DNA of 52,841 bases from an uncultured Mycobacteriaceae bacterium (GTDB lineage: Bacteria > Actinomycetota > Actinomycetes > Mycobacteriales > Mycobacteriaceae), in NCBI GenBank assembly GCA_902826815.1, contig CADEGF010000051.1, positions 1 to 52,841 on the forward strand, in the 5' to 3' direction. Positions 37,892 to 47,796 of the stretch are shown piece by piece. The notes below the pieces were generated by a model, which saw only the letters and a program-made list of their open reading frames with translations, was not told where the DNA came from and ran no database searches. Both the position numbers and the translations under genes were made by a program. How positions within the stretch are numbered: position 1 is the first letter of the stretch; each line of letters starts with the position of its first letter.

Positions 37892-37951
37892 CCCGTTGGT
37901 GAATCTGACGACGTTTTTCCCGCGGTTTGCGTCGTCAGATTCACCAACGGG
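37892..37951. terminator. Long perfect hairpin between convergent genes
   Basis: A 22-base arm at 37892-37913 (starting CCCGTTGGTGAATC) is perfectly inverted at 37930-37951, with a 16-base loop that holds a TTTTT run. It sits between the convergent ligase and antigen 85-like genes, ends eight bases before the latter's stop, and could end transcription from both sides. Arm length and perfection exceed an ordinary terminator, so a small repeat element is also possible. Confidence 0.55.
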
Positions 37952-37959
37952 CCGTCTTC

Positions 37960-39060
<1,101 letters not shown>

Positions 39061-39110
39061 TTATATGGACTAAGTTAAGCGGAGGCCAATTTCCTTTGAG
39101 GAGAGATCGA

Positions 39111-39176
39111 ATGGGTCGGGCGGACCAGGAGGACTCCGTCGCCCCGGCGTACGGGCGGCGGGGGGTGCGGTGCTGA
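39111..39176 (+). CDS. Possible 21-codon leader ORF overlapping mmpS start
   Basis: ATG 39111 follows GAGGAGAG at ideal distance and opens a 21-residue frame that stops at 39174-39176. The mmpS GTG start at 39170 lies inside it in another frame and has no strong site of its own. This arrangement would let ribosomes finishing the leader restart on mmpS. A sequencing frameshift is the alternative, but known MmpS proteins do not carry this N-terminal sequence. Confidence 0.4.
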   Translation: MGRADQEDSVAPAYGRRGVRC

Positions 39177-39601
39177 AGGTGCTGCGGCGCTTCTGGGTGC
39201 CCGTCCTCATCGTCGCGGTGATTGCGCTGGGAATCTTCATGGTCGACCGGCTCCGCGGCGTCTTCGGCAAGACTGAACTCACCCGGCCCGGCGCAGGCCT
39301 GGTCAACGACCCCGCGCCGTTCAATCCGAAGCAAGTCAAATACGAGATCTTCGGGCAGCCGGGCGCGACGGCCACCATCAACTACCTGGACCTGGACGCT
39401 CAGCCGCAGAAGGCGGAGAACGTCACGCTGCCCTGGTCGCTGACGTTGACGACCACCGCCCCCGCCGCCAGCCCCAATATCGTCGCGCAGGGGGATGGTG
39501 ACAGCATCAGCTGCCGGATCACCGTCGACGGTGTGGTGAAGGACGAGAAGACCACAGACGGCCTCAACGCACAGACGTTCTGCCTGGTGAAGTCTGCATG
39601 A
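39170..39601 (+). CDS. MmpS-family membrane-anchored accessory protein
   Basis: 143 residues from GTG 39170. One N-terminal membrane segment ([18 protein letters not shown]) precedes an extracytoplasmic beta domain with [43 protein letters not shown] and a cysteine pair in SCRITV and TFCLVKSA. These are the hallmarks of MmpS4/MmpS5. MmpS proteins work with their cognate MmpL pump in export of siderophores, lipids or drugs. Start choice rests on MmpS homologues; a leader ORF overlaps it. The MmpL gene follows after 61 bases. No MmpR-type repressor gene is adjacent. Confidence 0.9.
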   Translation: MLKVLRRFWVPVLIVAVIALGIFMVDRLRGVFGKTELTRPGAGLVNDPAPFNPKQVKYEIFGQPGATATINYLDLDAQPQKAENVTLPWSLTLTTTAPAASPNIVAQGDGDSISCRITVDGVVKDEKTTDGLNAQTFCLVKSA

Positions 39602-39662
39602 GCGAAGCTTGCGAGCGGATCAACAGCGCAGAATGCGGGAACCGAGCCTGCGAGGTAACCGC

Positions 39663-42566
39663 ATGACGAACACCCACGTCGGCGCGCATCCGTTGATCCC
39701 CCGGTTCATCCGGCTCTTCTCGCTGCCCATCCTGCTCGGCTGGTTGGCAGTGACAGTTCTGGTGAACGTGATCGCCCCGCAGCTGGAAGTGGTCGGCGAG
39801 GCGCACGCGGTGTCGTTGGCGCCCACCGACGCACCTTCGATGCTGGCCATGCAGCAGGTCGGCAAGACCTTCAAGGAGTTCGACTCCAACAGCTCGGTGA
39901 TGATCGTCCTCGAGGGCGACCAACCACTCGGCGAGGACGCCCACAAGTACTACGACAGCCTGATCGACAAGCTCAAAGCCGACAAGCTGCACGTCGAGCA
40001 CATCCAGGACTTCTGGGGTGACCCGCTCACCGCGGCGGGATCTCAGAGCGCCGACGGCAAGGCCGCCTACGTCCAGCTGTACCTTCGCGGCAACCAGGGC
40101 GAAAGCATCGCGAACGAGTCGGTCGCCGCGGTTCGCGACATCGTGGCGAAGAGTTCGCCGCCGCCGGGTATCAAGGCCTATGTCACCGGCCCGGCCGCCT
40201 TGACAAGCGACCAGCATGAGGCCGGTGACAGAAGCGTCCAGATGATCACGATGGTCACCATCTGCGTGATCTTCGTGATGCTGCTGTTCGTCTACCGCTC
40301 GATCATGACGGTCGTACTCGTGCTGCTGATGATGTTCATGGAGCTTGCGGCGGCCCGCGGAATCGTCGCCACCCTTGGCTATTACGAGCTCATCGGATTG
40401 TCGACGTTCGCCGTCAACCTGTTGACCACGCTGGCGATCGCAGCGGGTACGGATTACGCGATCTTCCTCGTAGGCCGATACCAGGAAGCGCGGCAGAACG
40501 GCGAGGACCGCGAAACAGCGTTCTACACCATGTATCACGGCACCGCGCACGTGATCCTCGGCTCCGGGTTGACGATCGCGGGTGCCACCTTCTGCCTGCA
40601 CTTCACCCGACTGCCGTACTTCCAGACCCTCGGCATACCGTTGGCCGTCGGGCTGCTCGTCGCGACGTTCGCCGCGCTGACGATGGCGCCCGCCCTGCTC
40701 ACCATCTGCAGTCGCTTCGGCTTCTTCGATCCCAAACGGGAGCTGCGGACGCGGGGCTGGCGCAAGATCGGCGCCGCCGTCGTGCGCTGGCCGGGCCCGA
40801 TCCTGGTGTCGACAATCGCGCTTTCCCTCATCGGTCTTCTCGCCCTTCCCGGGTACGTGCCGAGCTACAACGACCGCGAGTTCCTGCCCAACGACATCCC
40901 TGCCAACCTCGGCTATGCAGCGGCCGACCGGCATTTCCCGCAGGCGAGGATGAACCCGGAAATGCTGCTGGTCGAGACGAACCACGACGTGCGCAACTCG
41001 ACGGACATGCTCGTGGTCGACCGAATTGCCAAGAGCGTCTTCCACCTTCGCGGTATCGGCCGGGTCCAGACCATCACCCGGCCGCTTGGCACTCCGATCG
41101 AGCACACGTCGATCCCGTTCCAGATCAGCATGCAGGGCACCACCCAGCAGATGAACCAGGACTACATGCAGGCCCGAATGGCCGACATGCTGACCCAGGC
41201 CGCCGAGATGGACAAGACCATCGCGACGATGGAGAAGATGCAGGCGTTGACCAAGGAGATGTCGGACACCACGCACAACATGGTCGAGAAGACCAAGAAC
41301 ATGGCGGTCGACATCGGCGAAGTCCGGGACAACATCGCCGATTTCGACGATTTCTTCCGGCCGATCCGCAGTTACTTCTACTGGGAACCGCACTGTTACA
41401 ACATCCCGGTGTGCCATTCACTGCGGGCCATCTTCGACACCCTCGACGGCATCGACGTGCTGACCGACGATGTGCAGCAGCTGGTGCCCGAGTTGGAGCA
41501 CCTCGACTCGCTGATGCCGCAACTTACGGCGCTGATGCCCGAGATGATCTCAACGATGCGGACCATGAAGACGATGATGCTGACGATGTATCAGAGTCAG
41601 AAGGGCATGCAGGACCAAATGGCTGCGCTGCAGGAGAATTCGACTGCAATGGGCCAGGCGTTCGACGCCTCGAAGAATGACGACTCGTTCTACCTGCCGC
41701 CGGAGGTGTTCACCAACCCGGATTTCCAGCGCGGCCTGAAGATGTTCGTCTCCCCCGACGGCAAGGCGATCCGCTTCATCATCTCCCATGAGGGCGATCC
41801 GGCTACGCCGGAAGGTATCTCGCACATCGACCAGATCAAGGACGCGGCGTTCGAGGCCATCAAGGGCACGCCGCTTGAGGGTTCGAAGATTTATCTGGCC
41901 GGCACCGCGTCCACCTACAAGGACATGCAGCTCGGCTCGAACTTCGACCTCTTGATCGCCGGAATAGCCTCGCTGTGCCTGATTTTCATCATCATGCTGA
42001 TCCTCACCCGCTCTGTGGTCGCGGCCGCGGTCATCGTCGGAACGGTGTTGTTGTCGCTGGGGACCTCGTTCGGCCTTTCGGTGCTGATCTGGCAGTACAT
42101 CCTCGGCCTACACCTGCACTGGATGATCATCGCGATGTCGGTCATCGTCCTGCTCGCGGTCGGCTCGGACTACAACCTGCTGCTGGTGTCACGGTTCAAG
42201 GAAGAGATCCACGCCGGCATCAACACCGGCATAATCCGTTCGATGGGTGGAACGGGATCGGTGGTGACGTCCGCAGGCCTGGTATTCGCCTTCACGATGA
42301 TGTCGATGGTGGTCAGCGATCTGCGGGTGGTCGGGCAAGTGGGCACCACCATCGGTCTTGGCCTGCTGTTCGACACGTTGGTGATCCGGTCGTTCATGAC
42401 ACCGTCCATCGCCGCACTGCTCGGACGTTGGTTCTGGTGGCCACAGCGAGTGCGTCAGCGGCCGGTTCCCGAGCCGTGGCCCGAGCCAACTGGTGAACCG
42501 GTCGGCGCGGTGCCCGGCCGTCAACCAGGCGACGAAAATCCTACGGGCCCAATACGACCCATATAG
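39663..42566 (+). CDS. MmpL-family RND transporter (MmpL4/MmpL5-like)
   Basis: 967 residues from ATG 39663, the usual length for MmpL4/MmpL5. It has twelve predicted membrane segments in two halves, each followed or preceded by a periplasmic loop. The long second loop (about residues 480-650) is rich in Met/Gln/Thr helices, forming the coiled-coil extension typical of this group. The proton-relay Asp-Tyr pairs are present in GTDYAIFL and GSDYNLLLV. It uses proton motive force to export a hydrophobic cargo, in homologues carboxymycobactin/mycobactin, glycopeptidolipid or drugs. Three small secreted-protein genes follow on the same strand within a few bases. Confidence 0.93.
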   Translation: MTNTHVGAHPLIPRFIRLFSLPILLGWLAVTVLVNVIAPQLEVVGEAHAVSLAPTDAPSMLAMQQVGKTFKEFDSNSSVMIVLEGDQPLGEDAHKYYDSLIDKLKADKLHVEHIQDFWGDPLTAAGSQSADGKAAYVQLYLRGNQGESIANESVAAVRDIVAKSSPPPGIKAYVTGPAALTSDQHEAGDRSVQMITMVTICVIFVMLLFVYRSIMTVVLVLLMMFMELAAARGIVATLGYYELIGLSTFAVNLLTTLAIAAGTDYAIFLVGRYQEARQNGEDRETAFYTMYHGTAHVILGSGLTIAGATFCLHFTRLPYFQTLGIPLAVGLLVATFAALTMAPALLTICSRFGFFDPKRELRTRGWRKIGAAVVRWPGPILVSTIALSLIGLLALPGYVPSYNDREFLPNDIPANLGYAAADRHFPQARMNPEMLLVETNHDVRNSTDMLVVDRIAKSVFHLRGIGRVQTITRPLGTPIEHTSIPFQISMQGTTQQMNQDYMQARMADMLTQAAEMDKTIATMEKMQALTKEMSDTTHNMVEKTKNMAVDIGEVRDNIADFDDFFRPIRSYFYWEPHCYNIPVCHSLRAIFDTLDGIDVLTDDVQQLVPELEHLDSLMPQLTALMPEMISTMRTMKTMMLTMYQSQKGMQDQMAALQENSTAMGQAFDASKNDDSFYLPPEVFTNPDFQRGLKMFVSPDGKAIRFIISHEGDPATPEGISHIDQIKDAAFEAIKGTPLEGSKIYLAGTASTYKDMQLGSNFDLLIAGIASLCLIFIIMLILTRSVVAAAVIVGTVLLSLGTSFGLSVLIWQYILGLHLHWMIIAMSVIVLLAVGSDYNLLLVSRFKEEIHAGINTGIIRSMGGTGSVVTSAGLVFAFTMMSMVVSDLRVVGQVGTTIGLGLLFDTLVIRSFMTPSIAALLGRWFWWPQRVRQRPVPEPWPEPTGEPVGAVPGRQPGDENPTGPIRPI

Positions 42567-42582
42567 TTAGAGTTAGGTGATT

Positions 42583-42984
42583 ATGAAAGCAAAACGGCTC
42601 GCATCGACCGTCCTCACGGCGGTCGCCTTGGCGTTGCCCGCGCTCGCGGTCGCGGCTCCCGCCAATGCCGACCCCGATACGGACTTCTACAACGAACTGC
42701 ACACCTACGGCATCTACGGCGAGAAGGACTACAACGCCTGGATCGGCAAGATCGCGTGCAAGCGATTGAACAACGGCCTCGACAAGGATGCCTACGCGTC
42801 CGCCAAGTTCATCAAACCGCAGCTGAACAAGAACACGACGACCGAGCAGACATGGCAGTTCCTGGGCGCAGGCCTGCGGACCTATTGCCCAGACAAGCTC
42901 CCGTTGCTCCAGCAAGTGGCAGGGACGCCACCTGTGGACACACCGGCAGCACCCGCGGGACCGCCGTTACCGGCGGAGCAGTAG
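42583..42984 (+). CDS. Exported DUF732-type protein in the mmpS-mmpL operon
   Basis: 133 residues from ATG 42583 (AGG six bases upstream; GTG 42577 also possible), 16 bases after mmpL. A signal peptide ends near APANA (about residue 30). The mature domain DPDTDFYNELHTYGIYG followed by IGKIACKRLNNG and LRTYCPDK, with two cysteines, fits DUF732. The last 20 residues are Pro/Ala-rich. Its position directly after mmpL suggests a periplasmic helper in the same export process, though DUF732 has no proven role. Confidence 0.8.
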   Translation: MKAKRLASTVLTAVALALPALAVAAPANADPDTDFYNELHTYGIYGEKDYNAWIGKIACKRLNNGLDKDAYASAKFIKPQLNKNTTTEQTWQFLGAGLRTYCPDKLPLLQQVAGTPPVDTPAAPAGPPLPAEQ

Positions 42985-42996
42985 AAGGAGGCAGTT

Positions 42997-43449
42997 ATGG
43001 CAGGTATGTGGGGTAAGACGAGCTTCGCAGTGGCCGCGATGAGCGCGGTTGCGCTGGCGATCCCGGTCAACGCGTCGGCGGATGCCACCGACGACTATCC
43101 GATTCCGAACCGGATTCTCAAGACGACGTGCACGGTCGACCAGTACATGGCCGCGACGCGCGACACCGACCCGATCTATTACGAGCGCTACATGACCGAC
43201 TACCACAACAGGCCGGTAGATGTGCAGGACGGCGCCCGCAACCGCATCTACTGGTTCTTCTCGCTGGATTACGCGGGTAGGCGGCAGTACTCGGAGGACA
43301 CCGCGACCAACGTCTACTACGAGTTCATGGCGACTCGGTGGGGCAACTGGGCCAAGCTGTTCTTCAACAACAAGGGTGTCGCCGCACATGCCACCGACGT
43401 CTGCATGAACTACCCGCCCGACGATCCGACGGTATGGGACTGGACATGA
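42997..43449 (+). CDS. Rv0455c-like secreted protein (DUF5078)
   Basis: 150 residues from ATG 42997 with AAGGAGG upstream. A signal peptide of about 28 residues precedes a mature part with DYPIPNRILKTTC, YYERYM, YWFFSL and LFFNNKGV, and two cysteines (C45, C136) able to form one disulphide. This closely matches my recollection of M. tuberculosis Rv0455c, a periplasmic protein required for mycobactin secretion by the MmpL4/MmpL5 systems. Here the homologue is in one apparent operon with mmpS and mmpL. The match needs an alignment, but the shared segments are specific. Its stop overlaps the next start. Confidence 0.85.
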   Translation: MAGMWGKTSFAVAAMSAVALAIPVNASADATDDYPIPNRILKTTCTVDQYMAATRDTDPIYYERYMTDYHNRPVDVQDGARNRIYWFFSLDYAGRRQYSEDTATNVYYEFMATRWGNWAKLFFNNKGVAAHATDVCMNYPPDDPTVWDWT

Positions 43450-43724
43450 TCCGGCGCAGGGTTGTACCTGCCGCCGCGCTCGCCTGCGGCCTCGTTGCAG
43501 GCGTTTTCGGGATCGGCGTGGCGAGCGCCGATCCGCCCCCGCCACCCAATCCGCCGTGGGCCGCCGTCGGCGATCCGGTTCCGTCATGGGCGCCGCGCAA
43601 GCCCGCCGACTTCTGGCTGGGTGAGCCGGTGGTCTGGACCACCGGCTGGGGCGGACGCTGGTGTGTCTGGAAGAACGGTCAGATCATCACGCTGTCGTCC
43701 AACCCGGTCAGCAACGGCGGCTGA
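43446..43724 (+). CDS. Small secreted proline/tryptophan-rich protein
   Basis: 92 residues from ATG 43446, overlapping the previous stop (ATGA). Signal peptide to about residue 27 (VASADP), then a PPPPPNPPW stretch, and a Trp-rich C-terminal part (WTTGWGGRWCVWKN) with one cysteine. I do not recognise a family. Translational coupling to the Rv0455c-like gene suggests it is the last member of the mmpS-mmpL export operon. Confidence 0.7.
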   Translation: MIRRRVVPAAALACGLVAGVFGIGVASADPPPPPNPPWAAVGDPVPSWAPRKPADFWLGEPVVWTTGWGGRWCVWKNGQIITLSSNPVSNGG

Positions 43725-43757
43725 CGGCTCAGGTCACGTTTCCAGACGTTCACCGCT

Positions 43758-43770
43758 GGCCCCGCGGGCC
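43758..43770. terminator. Small GC hairpin between convergent genes
   Basis: GGCCC (43758-43762) and GGGCC (43766-43770) pair around CGC in the 47-base gap between the export operon and the convergent secreted-protein gene. The stem is short and no T-run follows, so this is a weak terminator candidate. Confidence 0.25.
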
Positions 43771-43771
43771 G

Positions 43772-44146
43772 TCACTTGTAATAAAGCACGTCGTTGTAGC
43801 CGGTCCAGGTCTGCGCCTGGCAGTTCAGCAGCTGACCCGCGGGCGTCTGCGCGGTACCGGGCACCTTGTCGTCGCAGGGCGCCCGCATCGTGCGCACGCC
43901 GGCCAGCGGCGCCACCGGTACCCACTGGTTGCGTGCCGCGCAGACGAACGTGTTACCCGATGCGTCAAGGCCGAAGGGATAGCGGGACTTGAACTGGCAG
44001 TAGTCGGTGGGTGCGATGTTGCGCTTCACGAACGGCACGCAGTCCACGCCGTCGCACGTACCCGGATCCGCTGCGGCGGGACCTGCCGCCATCATCGGCG
44101 CGGCGGTGATTCCGCAGGCCAGTGCGATTACTGCCATCAGCTTCAT
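43772..44146 (-). CDS. Small secreted cysteine-rich protein
   Basis: 124 residues from ATG 44146; a second ATG three codons in is possible. Signal peptide to about residue 27 (AAADP). The mature domain has cysteines in GTCDGVDC, DYCQF, FVCAA, APCDDK and LNCQAQ, and resembles other short extracellular mycobacterial proteins of unknown role. It is divergent from the deazaflavin-type reductase gene and convergent with the mmpL operon end. Confidence 0.75.
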   Translation of the reverse strand: MKLMAVIALACGITAAPMMAAGPAAADPGTCDGVDCVPFVKRNIAPTDYCQFKSRYPFGLDASGNTFVCAARNQWVPVAPLAGVRTMRAPCDDKVPGTAQTPAGQLLNCQAQTWTGYNDVLYYK

Positions 44147-44219
44147 ACTCGTCCCCTCCGATACGGACCCGCTTCGACGGTTAGCGTACCGGGGCGTCGC
44201 CGCGGCATAAGGTCTTCTT

Positions 44220-44720
44220 GTGCCTTTGCGTCACGTCGACCCGACCCGGCGTCCGTCGATGGTCGCTCGGGTGCTGAATCGAGCGTCGCGGTCGCGGTTC
44301 GGAGCCCTGATGGCCCGCTACGTCGCGCCCAAGACCGATCCGTGGCTCAGCCGGGTCAGCAAGGGCAGGATCAACTGGGGAATGTTCAACGTCCCATCAG
44401 CGACGCTCACCACGACGGGAGCCAAGAGCGGCCAGGTCCGTCATGCGCAGATCGCCTATTTTCACGACGGGCGCGATGTGATCGTGATGGCCTCGAACTA
44501 CGCGGGCAGCAGGCACCCGCAGTGGTACCACAACCTCGTCGCGCACCCCGATTGTGAGCTCGGAGGCGACCCGTTCCGCGCCGACGAGGTCACCGACCCC
44601 GGCGAATACGCCCGGTTGTTCGGACTCGCCGAGGGCTACTTCGAGCTCTTCACGGACTATCGAGAGAAAGCGGCGAGGATCGGCCGCACCATCCCGGTGT
44701 TCCGGCTCAGCCCGCGTTAG
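44220..44720 (+). CDS. Deazaflavin (F420)-dependent nitroreductase-family protein (DDN-like)
   Basis: 166 residues from GTG 44220. The core LTTTGAKSGQVRHAQIAYFHDGRDVIVMASNYAGSRHPQWYHNLVAHPDCEL is seen in part as the DDN-like split beta-barrel signature: TTTGAKSG binds the cofactor, and HPQWYHNL is conserved. Such enzymes use reduced F420 to reduce quinones, nitro drugs or other acceptors. The C-terminal 14 bases overlap the convergent MFS gene. Physiological substrate unknown. Confidence 0.88.
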   Translation: MPLRHVDPTRRPSMVARVLNRASRSRFGALMARYVAPKTDPWLSRVSKGRINWGMFNVPSATLTTTGAKSGQVRHAQIAYFHDGRDVIVMASNYAGSRHPQWYHNLVAHPDCELGGDPFRADEVTDPGEYARLFGLAEGYFELFTDYREKAARIGRTIPVFRLSPR

Positions 44721-46299
44721 CCGTTCTGCGGTTCCGGAGCCGCCGAACCACGCGCAACTGCGCTCCGTCACGGCCGGGCGCGAACACCGGGATGCCGACG
44801 GCGGCGATGCCGACAATGGCGGCCATCACGAGGTACGACGAGCTGACGGCGTCGACGAACGCGGTCTTGGCGGCCTCGGCCAGCGGCGCCCCCTGGGGAC
44901 CGAGCCGGTCGGCCACCACAAGCGCCTGCGCAAGTGAATCCGACGCAGGCCCGCGGACGGGTTCTGGGAACGCGGTCAGCGCAGGGCCGATCGTGTGGCC
45001 GTAACTACCCGCCAGAATCGATCCGGCCATCGCGATGCCCAAGGCACCGCCCACCTCGCGGGTGGCGTCGTTGACCGCCGACGCAACGCCCTGCTTGGCG
45101 TCCGGCGCCGCGGTCATGATCGCGGAAGTGGTCGGGGCCGTGCACAATCCAAATCCCGAGCTGATCACCAGCAGCGGCCACAGCACGTCGAGGTAGGTGG
45201 ACTCGGGGGTGAGGGTTCGCATACACAGGAACCCCACCGAAACCAGGACCATGCTGACGAACACCACGGCGCGCAGACCGACCCTCGGCAGGTACCACGA
45301 CGACAGCGACGAGAAGGTCAGCAGCGGAATAGCCAACGGGGCCAACGCAATAGCGGTTGCCAGCGGCGTGTATCCCATCACCTGCTGGACGAACTGCGTA
45401 ACGAGGTAGAACAACGCGAAGGTGCCGAGGAACACCATGGTGATGGTCGCAGACCCGGTGCCGAACTCCGGATCGCGGAACAGCCGGACGTCGAGGAGCG
45501 GGTATCGGCGCCGCAACTCGATGAGGCCGAACACCATGGCGAGGACGACGCCCGCAGCGAGGCAGCCGCACACGCGCGGATCCGCCCACCCGTACTGAGG
45601 TGCCTGCAGGATGCCGAATACGAACACCGCGACCGCAGCCCCGATCGTCAGCGCCCCCGGCACGTCGAGCGGCGGCGCGTTGCCTTCGCGTGACTCCGCG
45701 ATCGTCAGCGCGAGAAGGAAGAGTGTCAATCCGGCACAGCCGAACATCCAGAAGATCGACTGCCACTCCCAGATTCGCAGCAGCAGGCCGGTGCCGAGCA
45801 AGCCGAAGATCCCGCCCGATCCGGCCACCCCCGCCCATACGCCGACGGCCTTCGTGCGCGCCTCGGGCGGGTAGGCGACCGTCAACAGCGAAAGCGTCGC
45901 GGGCATCACGAATGCCGCGCCCGCGCCTGCCAGTGCCCTGGCGGCAATGATCTGCACCGGGCTGCCGAGGACCAGTGGCGCGAAGGACGCTCCCGCGAAT
46001 ATCGCGAGCCCGACCAGCAGTGCGGTCCGGCGACCATAGCGGTCACCGATCGCCCCTGCGGGCAGAAGCAGGCATGCCAGCAGCAGCGTGTAGCTGTCGA
46101 CGATCCAAGTCAGCTGGGTCTGCGTCGCCCCCGTGGCGACCGCGATGTCGCCGAGCGCGGTGTTCAGGGCGACCATCGATGCGACGACCATTGCCACGCC
46201 CGCGCATGCGACGAACAGGGTCCACCCGCGCCGCACTTTCGATCCCGCGGCGAAGGACCCGCCGGGGGTGGGACCGGACCGAACGGCGGACTCGGTCAT
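44707..46299 (-). CDS. DHA2-family MFS multidrug exporter (14 membrane segments)
   Basis: 530 residues from ATG 46299, preceded by GGAGAACG. Motif A is seen as GAIGDRYGRRTALL and the first helices include WIVDSYTLLLACLLLPAG, both typical of the DHA2 (14-segment) drug:proton antiporters. The hydrophobic profile gives about 14 segments. It likely exports cationic or hydrophobic drugs or dyes. A perfect nine-base inverted repeat lies 42 bases upstream of the start, the usual position for a repressor site. No TetR gene is adjacent. Confidence 0.9.
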   Translation of the reverse strand: MTESAVRSGPTPGGSFAAGSKVRRGWTLFVACAGVAMVVASMVALNTALGDIAVATGATQTQLTWIVDSYTLLLACLLLPAGAIGDRYGRRTALLVGLAIFAGASFAPLVLGSPVQIIAARALAGAGAAFVMPATLSLLTVAYPPEARTKAVGVWAGVAGSGGIFGLLGTGLLLRIWEWQSIFWMFGCAGLTLFLLALTIAESREGNAPPLDVPGALTIGAAVAVFVFGILQAPQYGWADPRVCGCLAAGVVLAMVFGLIELRRRYPLLDVRLFRDPEFGTGSATITMVFLGTFALFYLVTQFVQQVMGYTPLATAIALAPLAIPLLTFSSLSSWYLPRVGLRAVVFVSMVLVSVGFLCMRTLTPESTYLDVLWPLLVISSGFGLCTAPTTSAIMTAAPDAKQGVASAVNDATREVGGALGIAMAGSILAGSYGHTIGPALTAFPEPVRGPASDSLAQALVVADRLGPQGAPLAEAAKTAFVDAVSSSYLVMAAIVGIAAVGIPVFAPGRDGAQLRVVRRLRNRRTANAG

Positions 46300-46340
46300 C
46301 GACGTTCTCCCTTGGTCGGCGCACAGATGAGCGCATCGCG

Positions 46341-46361
46341 AACGAGACTAACAGTCTCGTT
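46341..46361. promoter_or_regulatory. Perfect palindromic operator upstream of the MFS exporter
   Basis: AACGAGACT (46341-46349) and AGTCTCGTT (46353-46361) are perfect inverted arms around AAC. Symmetric ACGAGAC-type sites are typical of TetR-family targets in mycobacteria. The site lies 42 bases upstream of the exporter start and 39 bases upstream of the divergent cutinase start, so it could control both. Confidence 0.65.
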
Positions 46362-46399
46362 TCCGGGCCATGTCACATCTTCAGGCCGTTGCGCGACAT

Positions 46400-47056
46400 A
46401 TGAGCATGAAGATCAAGCACGAACGCGTGGCCACCCGCATCGTCGGTGCGATCTCGGCGACGGCCGCACTCTCGCCCACCCTCCTGATCGCCACACCTGC
46501 CGCCGACGCGGCGCCATGCCCCGACGTCGAGATCGTCTTCGCCCGCGGTACCACCGAGCCGCCGGGCGTCGGCGGGATCGGACAGGCCTTCGTCGACTCT
46601 CTTCGGTCCCAGCTGGGCGGCCGTTCGGTCGGCGTTTATGCCGTCAACTACCCCGCGAGCAACGACTTTTCGAGAAGTACGCCCGCCGGCGGCGACGATA
46701 TGAGCGCGCACGTCCAGTCGATGGCGGCGACCTGCCCCGGCACAAAGATGGTGCTCGGCGGATATTCGCAGGGTGCCGCCGTTGTCGACCTGGCCACTAC
46801 GTATATGCCTGCCGACGTGTCCGACAACGTCGCGGCCGCGGCCGAGTTCGGCGGCGCGAGGAGCACGTTCGCCGACAGCCTTTCCCCCGGTCCGCTGCCG
46901 TCAGTGGGGCCGCTCTACGCGGGGAAGACGATCGAGATGTGCGTCCCCACCGATCCGATCTGCTACCAGGGCGGTTGGGATATGCGGGCCCACGGTGCCT
47001 ATGTTCAGACCGGGATGGTCAACGATGCCGCTGCCTTCGCTGCGAGCCGAATATAG
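46400..47056 (+). CDS. Cutinase-like esterase, secreted (Culp family)
   Basis: 218 residues from ATG 46400; ATG 46406 and 46370 are alternatives. A signal peptide of about 38 residues (to ADAAPC) precedes a cutinase domain with VFARGTTEPPGVGGIG, nucleophile S123 in GYSQG, D185 in CVPTDPIC and H198 in RAHGAYV. Conserved cysteines frame the core. Mycobacterial cutinase-like proteins hydrolyse lipid esters rather than cutin. It is followed after 47 bases by a second cutinase gene, and shares its control region with the divergent drug exporter. Confidence 0.88.
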   Translation: MSMKIKHERVATRIVGAISATAALSPTLLIATPAADAAPCPDVEIVFARGTTEPPGVGGIGQAFVDSLRSQLGGRSVGVYAVNYPASNDFSRSTPAGGDDMSAHVQSMAATCPGTKMVLGGYSQGAAVVDLATTYMPADVSDNVAAAAEFGGARSTFADSLSPGPLPSVGPLYAGKTIEMCVPTDPICYQGGWDMRAHGAYVQTGMVNDAAAFAASRI

Positions 47057-47103
47057 ACACAGTCGAGTTCGGGTATCCCCAGCGGACGATGTGGGGAGTA
47101 AAT

Positions 47104-47796
47104 ATGAGTATCAGCAAGTCGATCGGTGTCGCGATCGCTGTCACAGCGGGGTCCCTGATGGGGGCTCCTGGGCCGTCGGCGTCTGCGGATCCGTGCCCGG
47201 ACGTCGAGGTGATCTTCGCCCGCGGCACCGGTGAGCCACCGGGCGTCGGCGGCGTCGGACAGGCGTTCATCGACGACCTGCGGGCGCAGGCGGTGGGCAG
47301 GTCGGTATCGGTGTATCCGGTCAACTACGCGGCAAGTGGCGACTTCGAGAACAGGGCGGCGTTCGCGCAGACCGTCATCGACGGGGTCAGGGACGCGGGT
47401 GCCCATGTTCAGTCAACGGCCGCGAACTGCCCCGACACCCGTATCGTCCTCGGCGGCTACTCGCAGGGTGCCGCGGTCGCGGGGTTCGTGACGTCGGCCG
47501 AGGTGCCGCAGGGAGTTCCTGATACCGCTGTCCCCCAGCCGTTGCCGCCGGAGGTGGCGGATCACGTCGCGGCGGTCGCGCTGTTCGGTATGCCGTCGGC
47601 GGCCTGGACGAGCCGCTATGACGCACCGGCGATCACGGTGGGGCCGGCATATGCGGCCAAGACCATCGAGCTGTGCGCACAGGGAGACTCGATCTGCGAC
47701 GGCACGCCCGGTGGGAATCCGTCCTTCGCGCACGCGCTTTACCCGGTGAACGGAATGGTCGGCGACGCAGCCACATTCGTGGTCGGCCACCTCTAG
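47104..47796 (+). CDS. Cutinase-like esterase, secreted (second copy)
   Basis: 230 residues from ATG 47104 with GGGGAG upstream. Signal peptide to about residue 28 (SASADP), then VIFARGTGEPPGVGGVG, S120 in GYSQG, D195 in CAQGDSIC and H210 in FAHALY. It is similar to the cutinase just upstream but differs in the 130-175 loop, so the two are diverged tandem paralogues. Its TAG stop shares the CTAG tetramer with the stop of the convergent DUF7159-like gene. Confidence 0.88.
   Translation: MSISKSIGVAIAVTAGSLMGAPGPSASADPCPDVEVIFARGTGEPPGVGGVGQAFIDDLRAQAVGRSVSVYPVNYAASGDFENRAAFAQTVIDGVRDAGAHVQSTAANCPDTRIVLGGYSQGAAVAGFVTSAEVPQGVPDTAVPQPLPPEVADHVAAVALFGMPSAAWTSRYDAPAITVGPAYAAKTIELCAQGDSICDGTPGGNPSFAHALYPVNGMVGDAATFVVGHL

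Noticed and set aside
39564-41417. Leftward open frame of 617 codons opposite mmpL
   Set aside because: It is His/Arg/Gly-rich low-complexity translation of the antisense of a confident MmpL gene.
46312-47103. Long N-terminal extension of the second cutinase running through the first cutinase gene
   Set aside because: The extension is out of frame with the first cutinase and is Arg-rich; the ATG at 47104 has a ribosome-binding site and starts a proper signal peptide.
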